A stretch of DNA of 64,000 nucleotides from CALOFP01 sp942492635 (GCA_942492635.1 CALOFP010000004.1:434001-498000), one strand, 5' to 3'. Numbered from the stretch's first letter, positions 34,380-42,981 are shown. Notes: a model not told the origin generated them from the letters alone. Numbers and translations: made by a program.

Positions 34380-35924
34380 CTATTTTGAGGAGTTCTGGAT
34401 GATGTTGATCTCATCTCGGGAAAGTTTGAATAGCTGATAAAAGTAGTTGTCAAGACGGGAAAGTTCTTTGCTGTACTCGCCTCCGGAAGAATATAAGTCT
34501 GGATGTGAGATCTGATCCTTTTGATGAATTTTTTTGATGTTGGCAACAGTAGAGGCAATAATTCTCTGAATGTTGGTGCTGCAGTTGAAAAATGGTAGTC
34601 GATTAAAATTCTTTTTTAGAAATTTTGGGTTGTTAGGAAACCTGTTCTTATAGTAGAATGAGAGAAGTTTGGAATTGAAAAATCCTTCTGCAAAATCCAT
34701 AAGTGTATTTTTAGTTTTCGGAAAAACACCAGCTACGTCATTAAAGAAGTATAGTGATTCCTTATCTACCGTACACTGTGGTTTTGGTGAAACGAATTTG
34801 AATAGAAGTTTGTCCTGAAGAAAGTTATCGATTTTGGGAATCTGTGAAAAATTGGCTTCCTCGGGTATGGTCCACCCTGAGGGCGAAGGTAGGGAATAGG
34901 GGGTTATGTCACGTGAGTTAATTACGGGTTTGAACCTATTGTGACGTCTAAGTTTCTCTATGGATGGGGGATTGTTTTTCCTCGGAAACATTCCGAGAAA
35001 ATAATTGAAATATTCCCCACAACAGTGTGGTGAGAACTCTTCAATCTTTCTTAAAAGTTTATATTCATCGTCAGAGATTGACAGATCGAATGTGAAAAGA
35101 TTGTTGAATAAAAGATCGCTTTGTGAGATTTCAACAACAGAATTATCTGTGGAAACTGAAATTGGTGCGTTGTCTTCTGAAAAATTTAGAAATAATCTAA
35201 GATATGAAGTTTTTATTTCAATTTTTGCAACGGAATAGTTTTCCAAAACAAACTTTCTTTTCTTTAAATGGATAGGAGAAGTAAAAAAGTTTAAAGAGGT
35301 AATGAATACAAACTTTCCATCAGTAGAAAGAAGCCTTCGAATGTTGTTTAGGAAAACCTTTGTCATTTCCGTTGATTTTGAGTCGGAAAAATAAATGTAG
35401 TCAAAAGAGTTAGGCCGGTAAGAGGAGGCGTGGCCTCCAACAATCTGAAAAACTGTAGTCTGAGAAGAAAGGTCAACTTCCTCTTCCATAGAAACAGGAC
35501 ATATCTGCAAAAGGTTGAAAGAAGAGGGGAGCGGCATTGAAGATTTAAAGCCGAATGACATGGAATTAGCATTTTCAACAGAAGAAGATACATGAATATC
35601 TGGTGAAAGAAAAAGAATGTTTTTACCGCTGGTGTCAATAGAAATTCCAGAGTCATATTTTGTCTTTCCAGGGAGGGAAAGGATAAGAGAGTAGGAGAGT
35701 GAAGAGATGAATTTTTTTGGGAATCGGTCATAAAATTTCATATTTATTTCAGAAAAGGTTCCCCTATCTATTCCGCAAAGGGATTTTTTTGAGGGACGTC
35801 TTTTATTGAGGTGGAGACTATATTTGTTTAGAAGGAATAGAAGTGCGTTTGTAGAGTATGAGTTTTCAGAAATAAAATGGTTTATTTCCTTAAATAATTT
35901 TAAAATGCGCTTTTTTGTGTCCAT
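34380..35924 (-). CDS. TaqI/Eco57I-type DNA methyltransferase-like protein without catalytic motifs
   Basis: 514 aa, AT-rich, rich in Phe, Ser and Asn. The second half resembles the specificity domain of gamma-type adenine methyltransferases: RDITPY (338-343), LLFKFVSPKP (373-382), FFNSKLLSFYYKNRFP (415-430) and a final LDNYFYQLFKLSRDEI (491-506). The first half fits a Rossmann methylase fold (FDYIYFSD 174-181, DGKFVFITSLNFF 202-214). The SAM-binding DPACGSG and catalytic NPPY motifs are absent; FSD stands where NPPY should be. It is probably a non-catalytic DNA-binding relative. It is a single gene with its own promoter and no nuclease partner. Confidence 0.5.
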   Translation of the reverse strand: MDTKKRILKLFKEINHFISENSYSTNALLFLLNKYSLHLNKRRPSKKSLCGIDRGTFSEINMKFYDRFPKKFISSLSYSLILSLPGKTKYDSGISIDTSGKNILFLSPDIHVSSSVENANSMSFGFKSSMPLPSSFNLLQICPVSMEEEVDLSSQTTVFQIVGGHASSYRPNSFDYIYFSDSKSTEMTKVFLNNIRRLLSTDGKFVFITSLNFFTSPIHLKKRKFVLENYSVAKIEIKTSYLRLFLNFSEDNAPISVSTDNSVVEISQSDLLFNNLFTFDLSISDDEYKLLRKIEEFSPHCCGEYFNYFLGMFPRKNNPPSIEKLRRHNRFKPVINSRDITPYSLPSPSGWTIPEEANFSQIPKIDNFLQDKLLFKFVSPKPQCTVDKESLYFFNDVAGVFPKTKNTLMDFAEGFFNSKLLSFYYKNRFPNNPKFLKKNFNRLPFFNCSTNIQRIIASTVANIKKIHQKDQISHPDLYSSGGEYSKELSRLDNYFYQLFKLSRDEINIIQNSSK

Positions 35925-35948
35925 AATTTCCTCATTAAATTGCGCATA

Positions 35949-35976
35949 ATTATAATCCTGAGACAGTAGAAAGCAA
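35949..35976 (-). promoter_or_regulatory. Promoter for methyltransferase-like gene
   Basis: Leftward TTGCTT, 16-bp spacer, TATAAT. The -35 overlaps the A-run of the adjacent terminator. Confidence 0.6.
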
Positions 35977-36000
35977 AAAAAAACGGGGCCGAAGCCCCGT
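35975..36000 (-). terminator. Intrinsic terminator of the Asp-rich lipoprotein gene
   Basis: ACGGGGC-CGAA-GCCCCGT with a run of A on the left, which is a T-run on the transcribed leftward strand. Confidence 0.88.
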
Positions 36001-36034
36001 CAAAGAATCATGCGATAGATAACTTTATAACAAC

Positions 36035-37285
36035 TTAGTCAGTTACCGGAGTGTCAGCATCTGTTTCAACTGCATCGTCATCTGTATCGATAGCGTCGTC
36101 GTCAGTTGGTTCAACGCCTTTAACACATGCTGTACCTTCTGCGTTTGCTACGAAACCGTCTTTACATTCACAGTATCCGCTTTCTACAAGCTTGTCGTCA
36201 TCATCTACACCACAAAGAAGCTGGAATGTACCGTTTTCGCCACAGTCGTGATCTTTTTCTGCAAGTTCAGGAACACATGCGCCATTCTTGGTGTCGAGAA
36301 CATCGCCTTCTTCGCAAGCACATTCGCATTTACCAAAGCTGTAAGCCAGTTTTCCACCTTCGCACTTGATATCGGCATCTTTACATGGATCAGCTTCGCC
36401 TTCACAGGCAACTTCTGTTCCGTCTTCGGAGCGACAGATACAGTTTTTACCTTCAGGGAAACCGTAGGCTTGTCCAATCTGATTTTCAAAGAATGGTCCT
36501 GAAATCCAGTTGGAGTATCCTTTTACAGAGTAAGCTTCGCCGATGGCAAGGCTTGTGTTGTTTGATGTCTCAAAAACGAGCTCGGAGGTAGAAGGCTGCA
36601 TTCCGAGGTCAAGGAGCGCTGAGAAGCACTGCTTTTTGAATCCACTGTTAGCTACATAAATCTCAACGTCCATCACCTGGCAAAAGAATTTCTCGCCATC
36701 AAGAGCGATTGTAGGGGAGTCGAGCTCAGGGATCATCTTGTCTTTAAAAAGCTGGCACATTCCCAAAGGAAGAGACATTGTGTCTCCACTTGGTGAACCG
36801 GGCTTGAAAAGCTGAGCGGTAACCATTTCATTTTTTGTGAGTTCGCAGCTTTTTCCGTCCGCAGCTTTTTTTGCAGTAGCGTATGTGCCTTCAAAAATAA
36901 CACCATTGGTAAGACTGTAGTCTTTTCCGGCTCCTTCAACAACTTTGCCAGCTGCATCGACATGCATTGTTGTGAAATTGGCAATTACCGTTGTGTTAGG
37001 AGTTTCATCAGATTTGACATCTATGATGGTCCCCTTGACAAGGAAATTAGCCTTCTTAACAGGACCGTCGTCGTCAGTAATAGGCTCTTCATCGTCACTG
37101 TCAGTAATAGGCTCTTCTTCATCACTGTCGGTCTTAGGCTCTTCAACATCTTTGTCGTTTTCAACAATTGGATCCTGATCGCCGGCAGGTGTTGTAGTGG
37201 TGCTGTCATCGTCGCCACAGCTTACAAGCAGGAAGCTGAAAAGCGCGAGAAATAAAATAGCTGTAAAAGAAAGATTTCTTTTCAT
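36035..37285 (-). CDS. Asp-rich, Cys-rich secreted lipoprotein
   Basis: 416 aa, no named function. Lipoprotein signal with lipobox LVSC at residues 19-22, then an acidic linker with repeated TDSDEEEPI-like units (about 40-75). A globular beta-rich domain follows (80-280), then three Cys-rich EGF-like segments (about 280-390: CICRSEDG, CECACEEG, CGENGTFQLLC with CECKDGF). It ends in an Asp-rich tail of DDDAxxTD units. It shares style with the EGF-repeat lipoprotein 2 kb away. Own promoter and terminator, so monocistronic; likely a calcium-binding surface protein (inference). Confidence 0.75.
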   Translation of the reverse strand: MKRNLSFTAILFLALFSFLLVSCGDDDSTTTTPAGDQDPIVENDKDVEEPKTDSDEEEPITDSDDEEPITDDDGPVKKANFLVKGTIIDVKSDETPNTTVIANFTTMHVDAAGKVVEGAGKDYSLTNGVIFEGTYATAKKAADGKSCELTKNEMVTAQLFKPGSPSGDTMSLPLGMCQLFKDKMIPELDSPTIALDGEKFFCQVMDVEIYVANSGFKKQCFSALLDLGMQPSTSELVFETSNNTSLAIGEAYSVKGYSNWISGPFFENQIGQAYGFPEGKNCICRSEDGTEVACEGEADPCKDADIKCEGGKLAYSFGKCECACEEGDVLDTKNGACVPELAEKDHDCGENGTFQLLCGVDDDDKLVESGYCECKDGFVANAEGTACVKGVEPTDDDAIDTDDDAVETDADTPVTD

Positions 37286-37350
37286 TTTTCTAACCTCTCC
37301 TTAATGTTAGTTAAAATGCAAATAATAAGTACCTAACAAAATTACCCGAT

Positions 37351-37378
37351 ATGATACCATGCAAATAAAAGATGTCAA
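37351..37378 (-). promoter_or_regulatory. Promoter for Asp-rich lipoprotein
   Basis: Leftward TTGACA, 16-bp spacer, TATCAT; leader of about 60 nt. Confidence 0.75.
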
Positions 37379-37730
37379 GTTTATAGTTGGGGAAATGTGT
37401 TAGAAAACTCATCTGGTTACCTTGAAATTGTCTTGACGTAATTACTGATAAATTAGTAAAAATTCAATGAAAGATGATTGAAATTGCCTCATGTGTAATG
37501 TATTTGATTGGGTGTTATGGGTGTTGAATTTAAAACGCCTCAGGGTTATGGGTTTTTCATAATAGAGAGTGCTTTTTGTGTTGTTACTGTTGGTTGATGT
37601 GTGGATCTCCATTGTTGTGATTGGTTTGGTGAGAAATTGTTAAAATATTTCAGGTCAGAGTTTAGGTATTGGTGCTTTTATACATTATATAATGGATGAA
37701 TTTGCGGGTGTTAAAAAAGAGAAAAAAAGC
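37379..37730. other. AT-rich intergenic region before the tRNA-tuf operon
   Basis: No gene seen on either strand. It separates the leftward lipoprotein promoter from the rightward tRNA promoter. Confidence 0.6.
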
Positions 37731-37758
37731 TTGACAAGGGTTGTTCGTTGTGTATATT
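37731..37758 (+). promoter_or_regulatory. Promoter for tRNA-tuf1 operon
   Basis: TTGACA, 16-bp spacer, TATATT, about 40 bp before the first tRNA. Confidence 0.85.
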
Positions 37759-37796
37759 TACGGGTGCTTGACGTTGTTTAACAAGTGAAGTTTAGG

Positions 37797-37872
37797 GCTA
37801 GCGTAGCTCAATTGGTAGAGCCACCGACTTGTAATCGGTAGGTTGCGGGTTCGAGTCCCATCGCTAGCTCCA
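37797..37872 (+). tRNA. tRNA-Thr(TGT)
   Basis: 76-nt cloverleaf, encoded CCA. Acceptor GCTAGCG/CGCTAGC, anticodon loop CTTGTAA (TGT). First of four tRNAs in the same order as E. coli thrU-tyrU-glyT-thrT before tufB. Confidence 0.96.
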
Positions 37873-37874
37873 GT

Positions 37875-37959
<85 letters not shown>

Positions 37960-37973
37960 TCTCTTTTTATGGC

Positions 37974-38050
37974 GCGGGAATAGCTCAGCTGGCTAGAGCA
38001 TTAGCCTTCCAAGCTAAGGGTCGCGGGTTCGAATCCCGTTTCCCGCTCCA
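37974..38050 (+). tRNA. tRNA-Gly(TCC), copy 2
   Basis: 77-nt cloverleaf, encoded CCA, anticodon TCC. Identical to the copy at 27602-27678. Confidence 0.96.
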
Positions 38051-38064
38051 TTGTTTTTATTGGC

Positions 38065-38141
<77 letters not shown>

Positions 38142-38197
38142 CAATTATTTAGAGTGCAGCTTCTTATCAATAGACAATCTTATTTGGGAGAGAGAAG

Positions 38198-39391
38198 ATG
38201 GCAAAGGCAAAATTTGAAAGGTCTAAACCACACGTTAACATTGGTACAATCGGCCACGTTGACCACGGTAAGACAACACTTACAGCGGCAATCACAAAAA
38301 CTCTTGCTGCAAAGGGTCTTTCCGACTTTGTTAGTTTTGACAATATCGACAAGGCTCCAGAAGAGAGAGAGCGTGGTATCACAATTGCTACAGCTCACGT
38401 TGAATACCAGACAGAGACAAGGCACTATGCTCACGTTGACTGTCCTGGTCACGCTGACTACGTAAAGAACATGATTACAGGTGCTGCACAGATGGATGGT
38501 GCCATCCTTGTTGTTTCCGCAGCTGATGGTCCAATGCCTCAGACAAGAGAGCACATTCTTCTTTCTCGTCAGGTTGGTGTTCCTTACATCGTTGTTTTCC
38601 TTAACAAGGTCGACATGGTTGATGACGAAGAGCTTGTTGAGCTCGTTGAGATGGAAGTAAGAGAGCTTCTCAGCTCCTACGATTTCCCCGGAGATGATAT
38701 TCCTATAGTCAAGGGTTCTGCTCTTAACGCTCTTAACTCAGATGATCCTGATTCAGAAGAGTGTAAGTGTATTTTCGAGCTTATGGATAGCGTTGACAGC
38801 TACGTTCCCGCTCCAGAGCGCGACATCGACAAACCGTTCCTTATGCCTATCGAGGACGTTTTCTCAATTTCCGGCCGTGGTACTGTTGTTACCGGAAGGA
38901 TTGAGAGAGGTATCGTTCACGTTGGTGATAAGATCGAGATCGTTGGTATCAAGGAGACAGTTGAGACTACCTGTACAGGTGTTGAGATGTTCAGAAAGCT
39001 TCTTGACGAAGGACAGGCCGGAGACAACGTAGGATGTCTTCTCAGAGGTGTTAAGAAGGATGAGGTTCAGCGCGGACAGGTTCTCGCTAAGCCGGGTTCC
39101 ATCACACCTCACACAAGGTTCGAGGGAGAGGTTTACGTTCTCAAGAAGGAAGAGGGTGGAAGACACACTCCGTTCTTCACAGGATACAGACCTCAGTTCT
39201 TCTTCAGAACAACTGACGTAACCGGTATACTTAACCTTCCCGAAGGTGTAAAAATGGTAATGCCTGGTGATAACGTAACAATCACTGTTGAGCTCATCGC
39301 TCCCATCGCTATGGAAGAGGGACTCAGGTTCGCTATCCGTGAAGGTGGACGTACAGTGGGTGCCGGCGTTGTTTCCAAGGTTGTAGAGTAA
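38198..39391 (+). CDS. tuf: Elongation factor Tu, copy 1
   Basis: The GTPase that brings aminoacyl-tRNA to the ribosome. 397 aa. G1 GHVDHGKTTL, G2 RERGITI, G3 DCPGH, G4 NKVD, then domains II and III (GRGTVVTGRIERG, PGDNVTITVELI). It follows four tRNA genes as in E. coli tufB. GGGAGAG lies before the ATG. It differs from the second copy (54473-55666) by one residue (Thr versus Ser in the ETRHY segment) and shares an 812-bp identical DNA block with it. Confidence 0.98.
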   Translation: MAKAKFERSKPHVNIGTIGHVDHGKTTLTAAITKTLAAKGLSDFVSFDNIDKAPEERERGITIATAHVEYQTETRHYAHVDCPGHADYVKNMITGAAQMDGAILVVSAADGPMPQTREHILLSRQVGVPYIVVFLNKVDMVDDEELVELVEMEVRELLSSYDFPGDDIPIVKGSALNALNSDDPDSEECKCIFELMDSVDSYVPAPERDIDKPFLMPIEDVFSISGRGTVVTGRIERGIVHVGDKIEIVGIKETVETTCTGVEMFRKLLDEGQAGDNVGCLLRGVKKDEVQRGQVLAKPGSITPHTRFEGEVYVLKKEEGGRHTPFFTGYRPQFFFRTTDVTGILNLPEGVKMVMPGDNVTITVELIAPIAMEEGLRFAIREGGRTVGAGVVSKVVE

Positions 39392-39404
39392 GCGAGGCAA
39401 AGCA

Positions 39405-39581
39405 ATGGCTTCAAAGAAAAAACAGGGAGCAAGATTTAAAATCAACCTTACTTGTTCTGAGTGTAAAAGAAAAAATTACACAACCATGAAGAACAAGAAG
39501 AATACTCCCGACAAGATTGCGCTCAGCAAGTTCTGTCCTGCTTGTAAGAAGCATGTAGAGCATAAAGAGAGCAAGATATAA
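39405..39581 (+). CDS. rpmG: Ribosomal protein L33
   Basis: 58 aa, 50S subunit, below the size usually listed by ORF finders. It begins MASKKKQGARFKI. Two zinc-ribbon pairs, CSEC and CPAC, mark the zinc-binding (C+) form. It sits 13 bp after tuf1 and just before tRNA-Trp, the common bacterial tuf-rpmG-trnW-secE order. A weak GCGAGG-type ribosome site precedes the ATG. Confidence 0.96.
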   Translation: MASKKKQGARFKINLTCSECKRKNYTTMKNKKNTPDKIALSKFCPACKKHVEHKESKI

Positions 39582-39591
39582 AAAAGAGTGC

Positions 39592-39667
39592 AGGCCAGTA
39601 GTTCAATTGGTAGAGCGTCGGTCTCCAAAACCGAAAGTTGCGGGTTCGATTCCTGCCTGGCCTGCCA
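39592..39667 (+). tRNA. tRNA-Trp(CCA)
   Basis: 76-nt cloverleaf, encoded 3' CCA. Acceptor AGGCCAG/CTGGCCT, anticodon loop CTCCAAA (anticodon CCA). In the usual place before secE. Confidence 0.96.
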
Positions 39668-39693
39668 TTAATCTATTTAAGAGGTTCTAGGTA

Positions 39694-40077
39694 ATGAAGA
39701 ATGGAAAGATAGTTGTAGTTTCATACTTTGCCTTCTTTCTTGTTGTTCTGTACTTCAGTGTTCAGCTTTTTGATGCTGTTTTAGGTATTAGAAGTATAGA
39801 TCTGGCGGATTATACTGTTGCTTCCGTTTTGCCCCTAAAGGTTCTTTGCGGATTCTCGCTGGCTGCGTTGATTTCGTTTTTATTGTGGAGCGTAAAGGGC
39901 GGAAGTTACAGGCTTGAGCTTGATTCTGTTGTTGAAGAGTTAAAGAGTGTGGTATGGCCCACCAAGATAGAAACAAAAGTAACCACAATATCAGTGTTTG
40001 TTTTTACCGCAATTATGGTATCAATCTTTTTCTTGTACGATCTCGTGCTTTCTAATCTTTTACTTCTTGTTTACTAG
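39694..40077 (+). CDS. secE: Preprotein translocase subunit SecE
   Basis: 127 aa with three membrane segments (about 5-30, 45-65, 98-124), the long E. coli-like form rather than the one-helix form. The conserved amphipathic loop before the last helix is seen as EELKSVVWPTKIET (about 83-96). It clamps SecY in the inner membrane. It lies between tRNA-Trp and nusG. Confidence 0.94.
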   Translation: MKNGKIVVVSYFAFFLVVLYFSVQLFDAVLGIRSIDLADYTVASVLPLKVLCGFSLAALISFLLWSVKGGSYRLELDSVVEELKSVVWPTKIETKVTTISVFVFTAIMVSIFFLYDLVLSNLLLLVY

Positions 40078-40088
40078 GGAGAATCTGA

Positions 40089-40655
40089 ATGTCTATGAAG
40101 TGGTATGTTATTCATACGCAATCTGGATACGAGAATAAACTGAAAAATGCAATTCTTGAAGAGGTAAAGAGAAGGGGGCTTGTAGACAGCTTTGGAGAAA
40201 TTATTGTTCCTGAAGTTGAAATAGAAGAGCTTAGAGATGGGAAAAAGAAGACCGTAAAGAAGAATCTATATCCCGGATATCTTTTTCTGCAGATGGATTA
40301 CTCCGAAGAGACATGGTTTCTTGTGAAAAATATTGCCTTTACAAGGAAGCCTGCCTTCATCGGCGAGAGAAGAAGATTTTCCAAGGACATGACAAAACCG
40401 TCCGCAATTACCGAGCGTGAAGTCGAAAAAATCCGAAAGATGATAGAAGAGGGTCAGGTCAAAGGTGCCGCTGCCGGTCTTACTTTTGAGAAGGGAGAGA
40501 TGGTACTGGTTAAAGAAGGACCTTTTGCCGGATTTAAGGCTGTAATCGATGAGGTCAAAGAGGGCAAAGAAAAATTGGAAGTATTGGTTAATATATTTGG
40601 GCGTTCAACACCCGTCGAAGTAAACTACTCTCAAGTTGAGAAAGTAGAGGAATAG
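40089..40655 (+). CDS. nusG: Transcription termination/antitermination factor NusG
   Basis: 188 aa. NGN domain (WYVIHTQSGYENKLKNAI at the start; LYPGYLFLQM) and C-terminal KOW domain (GEMVLVKEGPFAGFKAVIDEV, VNIFGRSTPVEV). It binds RNA polymerase and couples it to Rho or ribosomal S10. Starts 11 bp after secE and 10 bp before rplK, in the standard order. Confidence 0.97.
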   Translation: MSMKWYVIHTQSGYENKLKNAILEEVKRRGLVDSFGEIIVPEVEIEELRDGKKKTVKKNLYPGYLFLQMDYSEETWFLVKNIAFTRKPAFIGERRRFSKDMTKPSAITEREVEKIRKMIEEGQVKGAAAGLTFEKGEMVLVKEGPFAGFKAVIDEVKEGKEKLEVLVNIFGRSTPVEVNYSQVEKVEE

Positions 40656-40665
40656 GAGGATTAAG

Positions 40666-41091
40666 ATGGCGAAAAAGGTACTTGCAAAGGTTAAACTCCA
40701 GATTCCCGCTGGACAAGCAAATCCTGCTCCTCCTGTTGGTCCTGCACTGGGACAGCACGGTGTGAACATCATGGACTTCTGCAAACAGTATAATGCTAAA
40801 ACTCAGGAACAGCGCGGATTCGTTGTCCCGGTTGAGATTACTGTTTACGCTGACAGATCATTTTCGTTCATAACAAAAACACCGCCTGCCTCTCAGTTGC
40901 TGCTTAAAGCTGCCAACAAGGAGAAAGGATCCGGGGAGCCTAATAAGAAGAAGGTTGGGTCTGTAACATGGACCCAGGTTGAGGAGATTGCTAATACCAA
41001 GTTCGAAGACCTGAACACTGCAGACATCGAGGCGGCAAAGAGAATCATTGCCGGAACCGCGAGAAGTATGGGCATCAACGTAGTGGATTAA
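40666..41091 (+). CDS. rplK: Ribosomal protein L11
   Basis: 141 aa, exactly the usual size. It forms the GTPase-associated stalk base on 23S rRNA. KLQIPAGQANPAPPVGPALGQHGVNIM is split in two recognisable blocks; TPPAS and the final RSMGINVV are typical. AGGAGG before the ATG; 10 bp before rplA. Confidence 0.98.
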   Translation: MAKKVLAKVKLQIPAGQANPAPPVGPALGQHGVNIMDFCKQYNAKTQEQRGFVVPVEITVYADRSFSFITKTPPASQLLLKAANKEKGSGEPNKKKVGSVTWTQVEEIANTKFEDLNTADIEAAKRIIAGTARSMGINVVD

Positions 41092-41101
41092 GGAGGAGAA
41101 C

Positions 41102-41809
41102 ATGGTAAAACAGGGCAAAAGACTTACCGACGCTTATAAGGGTATCGACAGCATCAAGAAGTATGACTTCAAGGAGGCTGTAAAAGAGGTCGAAGCTGCA
41201 AGCAGCAAGAAGTTTGATGAAAGTGTAGACCTTTCAATTAACCTCGGTGTCGATCCGAAAAAGTCGGATCAGATGGTCAGGGGTGCGTGTGTTTATCCAC
41301 ACGGAATTGGCAAGAAGGTTAGAGTTCTTGCCATTGTTCCTGCTGACAAGGTCGAAGAGGCCAAGGCTGCAGGAGCGGAGTTCGTCGGAAACGACGAATA
41401 TATCGAAAAGATCGAGAAGGAAGGCTGGATTGATTTCGATAAAATGGTAACATGCCCCCAGATGATGGGTAAGGTTGGTAAGCTTGGTAAGATCCTCGGA
41501 AGAAGGGGCCTTATGCCCAATCCGAAGCTCGGAACTGTAACCAACGACATCGCTGGAGCTGTTAAACTTGTTAAGGCCGGTCGTGTTGAGTTCAAAGTAA
41601 ACAAGGCTGGTGTACTCAGTGTTACCATAGGAAAGGTCAGCTTCGGCGCCGATAAGCTCTATGACAACGCTCTTGAGCTTATGAAGACTCTTCTTAAGCT
41701 TAAACCGAGTACAGCAAAAGGTACATACATCAAGAAGGTTACCGTTTCCTCTACAATGGGACCCGGACTTAAGCTTGATGAAGTACAGCTTGCAAACGAC
41801 GCTAAGTAG
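41102..41809 (+). CDS. rplA: Ribosomal protein L1
   Basis: 235 aa, 50S L1 stalk and, in many bacteria, translational repressor of the rplKA message. Fingerprint GRRGLMPNPKLGTV near 135-150; ESVDLSINLGVDPKKSDQ near the start. AGGAGG precedes the ATG. No obvious L1-binding mimic is visible in the 10-nt nusG-rplK gap. Confidence 0.97.
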   Translation: MVKQGKRLTDAYKGIDSIKKYDFKEAVKEVEAASSKKFDESVDLSINLGVDPKKSDQMVRGACVYPHGIGKKVRVLAIVPADKVEEAKAAGAEFVGNDEYIEKIEKEGWIDFDKMVTCPQMMGKVGKLGKILGRRGLMPNPKLGTVTNDIAGAVKLVKAGRVEFKVNKAGVLSVTIGKVSFGADKLYDNALELMKTLLKLKPSTAKGTYIKKVTVSSTMGPGLKLDEVQLANDAK

Positions 41810-41819
41810 ATAAAATAAA

Positions 41820-41905
41820 ACTTGTGGTCAGAGATGGTTGGGAGCCTAAGGCTTAATATTCCCGCCTGAGACCGGTCCAACGTTCTCATGACCAGCACTA
41901 CAGGG
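41820..41905 (+). promoter_or_regulatory. L10 leader RNA (autoregulatory site of rplJL)
   Basis: Between rplA and rplJ. The block GGTTGGGAGCCTAAGGCTTAATATTCCCGCCTGAGACCGG is cut here into its parts: GGGAG...TTCCC helix, the GCCTAAGGC hairpin and CCTGAGACC, the typical L10 leader elements. L10-L7/L12 binding to it would repress rplJ translation. Confidence 0.75.
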
Positions 41906-41914
41906 AGAAAGAAG

Positions 41915-42442
41915 ATGGAAAGGACTAAAAAGTCGCAGGTTGTGAGCGAATTAAAGGACATCCTTAAAGATGCTTCATCCTGTATCGCTTTAGACTTCAG
42001 TGGAGTGTCCTCCGCCACTTTCACTCCTTTAAGAAAAGAGTGCGCAAACGCAAATGTAAAACTTGCGGTTGTGAAAAACACTCTTGCTAGAATTGCTGTC
42101 AAGGAAACTCCTTATGAGGGACTTGACGAACATCTTAAAGGGATGACCTGTCTAATCTGTACAATGGACAGTGATCAGGTGGTTGGAGCGAAGCTCGTAA
42201 AGAAGTACGCCGAGAAAGACAAAAACATCAAAGTCAAAGGCGGTATGCTTGACGGAAAGCTGCTTTCCGTTGATCAGGTTAAAGCGCTCAGTGATCTGCC
42301 GAGTAAGGAAGAACTCCAGGCAAAGCTTCTTGCTACAATGCTTGCAGTTCCTCAGAACTTTGTCAGGCTGCTTAACGCTGTTCCTGGAAATTTTGTACAG
42401 CTGCTTGCAGCTTACAGAGACAAACTTGAAAAAGAAGCTTAA
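41915..42442 (+). CDS. rplJ: Ribosomal protein L10
   Basis: 175 aa. N-terminal rRNA-binding domain (ALDFSGVSSATFTPLRKE, VVKNTLARIA) and a C-terminal helix that holds L7/L12 dimers (about 150-175). The start ATG 41915 follows GGGAG in the leader; the in-frame ATG 41888 lies within the leader RNA and is rejected. Translation is likely autoregulated through the leader. Confidence 0.97.
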   Translation: MERTKKSQVVSELKDILKDASSCIALDFSGVSSATFTPLRKECANANVKLAVVKNTLARIAVKETPYEGLDEHLKGMTCLICTMDSDQVVGAKLVKKYAEKDKNIKVKGGMLDGKLLSVDQVKALSDLPSKEELQAKLLATMLAVPQNFVRLLNAVPGNFVQLLAAYRDKLEKEA

Positions 42443-42471
42443 ATTTACATTTAATTAGAAGGAGACAAGTT

Positions 42472-42843
42472 ATGACAACAAAGGCAGATGTAAAAGAATT
42501 CATCAAGGGAATGACCGTACTTGAACTTAGCGAGCTTATTAAGGAACTTGAGGACGAGCTTGGTGTTAGCGCTGCAGCTCCTGTAGCAATGGCTGCTATG
42601 CCTGCTGCTGGTGGCGCTGCTGCTGAAGAGAAGACAGAGTTCGACGTAATACTCAAGGCTGCTGGTTCCAGCAAGCTCAACGTAATCAAGGAGATCAGAG
42701 CTATCACTGGTCTTGGTCTTAAGGAAGCTAAAGCTCTCGTTGACGGAGCTCCTAGTCCAGTTAAAGAAGGCGTTAGCAAAGACGAAGCTAATGATATCAA
42801 AGATAAGCTTACCGCTGCTGGTGCTGAGGTAGAGGTTAAGTAA
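42472..42843 (+). CDS. rplL: Ribosomal protein L7/L12
   Basis: 123 aa stalk protein that recruits translational GTPases. Helical N-terminal dimer domain, Ala/Gly/Met-rich hinge (about 37-53) and C-terminal domain with FDVILKAAGSSKLNVIKEIR and GLGLKEAKALVDGAP. AAGGAG before the ATG. A strong hairpin follows before rpoB. Confidence 0.98.
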   Translation: MTTKADVKEFIKGMTVLELSELIKELEDELGVSAAAPVAMAAMPAAGGAAAEEKTEFDVILKAAGSSKLNVIKEIRAITGLGLKEAKALVDGAPSPVKEGVSKDEANDIKDKLTAAGAEVEVK

Positions 42844-42891
42844 AAAAGTTTTTGAGAAATTCTAATCTCATAAACATCAATTTGTTTCAAT

Positions 42892-42925
42892 GGTAAGGCA
42901 GTATTGTACTGCCTTACCTGTTTTT
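42892..42925 (+). terminator. rplL-rpoB terminator/attenuator
   Basis: GGTAAGGCAGTA-TTG-TACTGCCTTACC, a perfect 12-bp stem with a 3-nt loop, followed by TGTTTTT. It is in the same place as the partial terminator between rplL and rpoB in E. coli. Confidence 0.85.
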
Positions 42926-42981
42926 GTATGAATCAGTTCATGTCATATACTGTTTTGGACCTTAAAAAATGAGGGGCGAAC

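Noticed and set aside
34380..35924. Restriction-modification or BREX system
   Set aside because: Only one methylase-like gene is present, without catalytic motifs, nuclease, helicase or phosphatase partners; its neighbours are lipoproteins.
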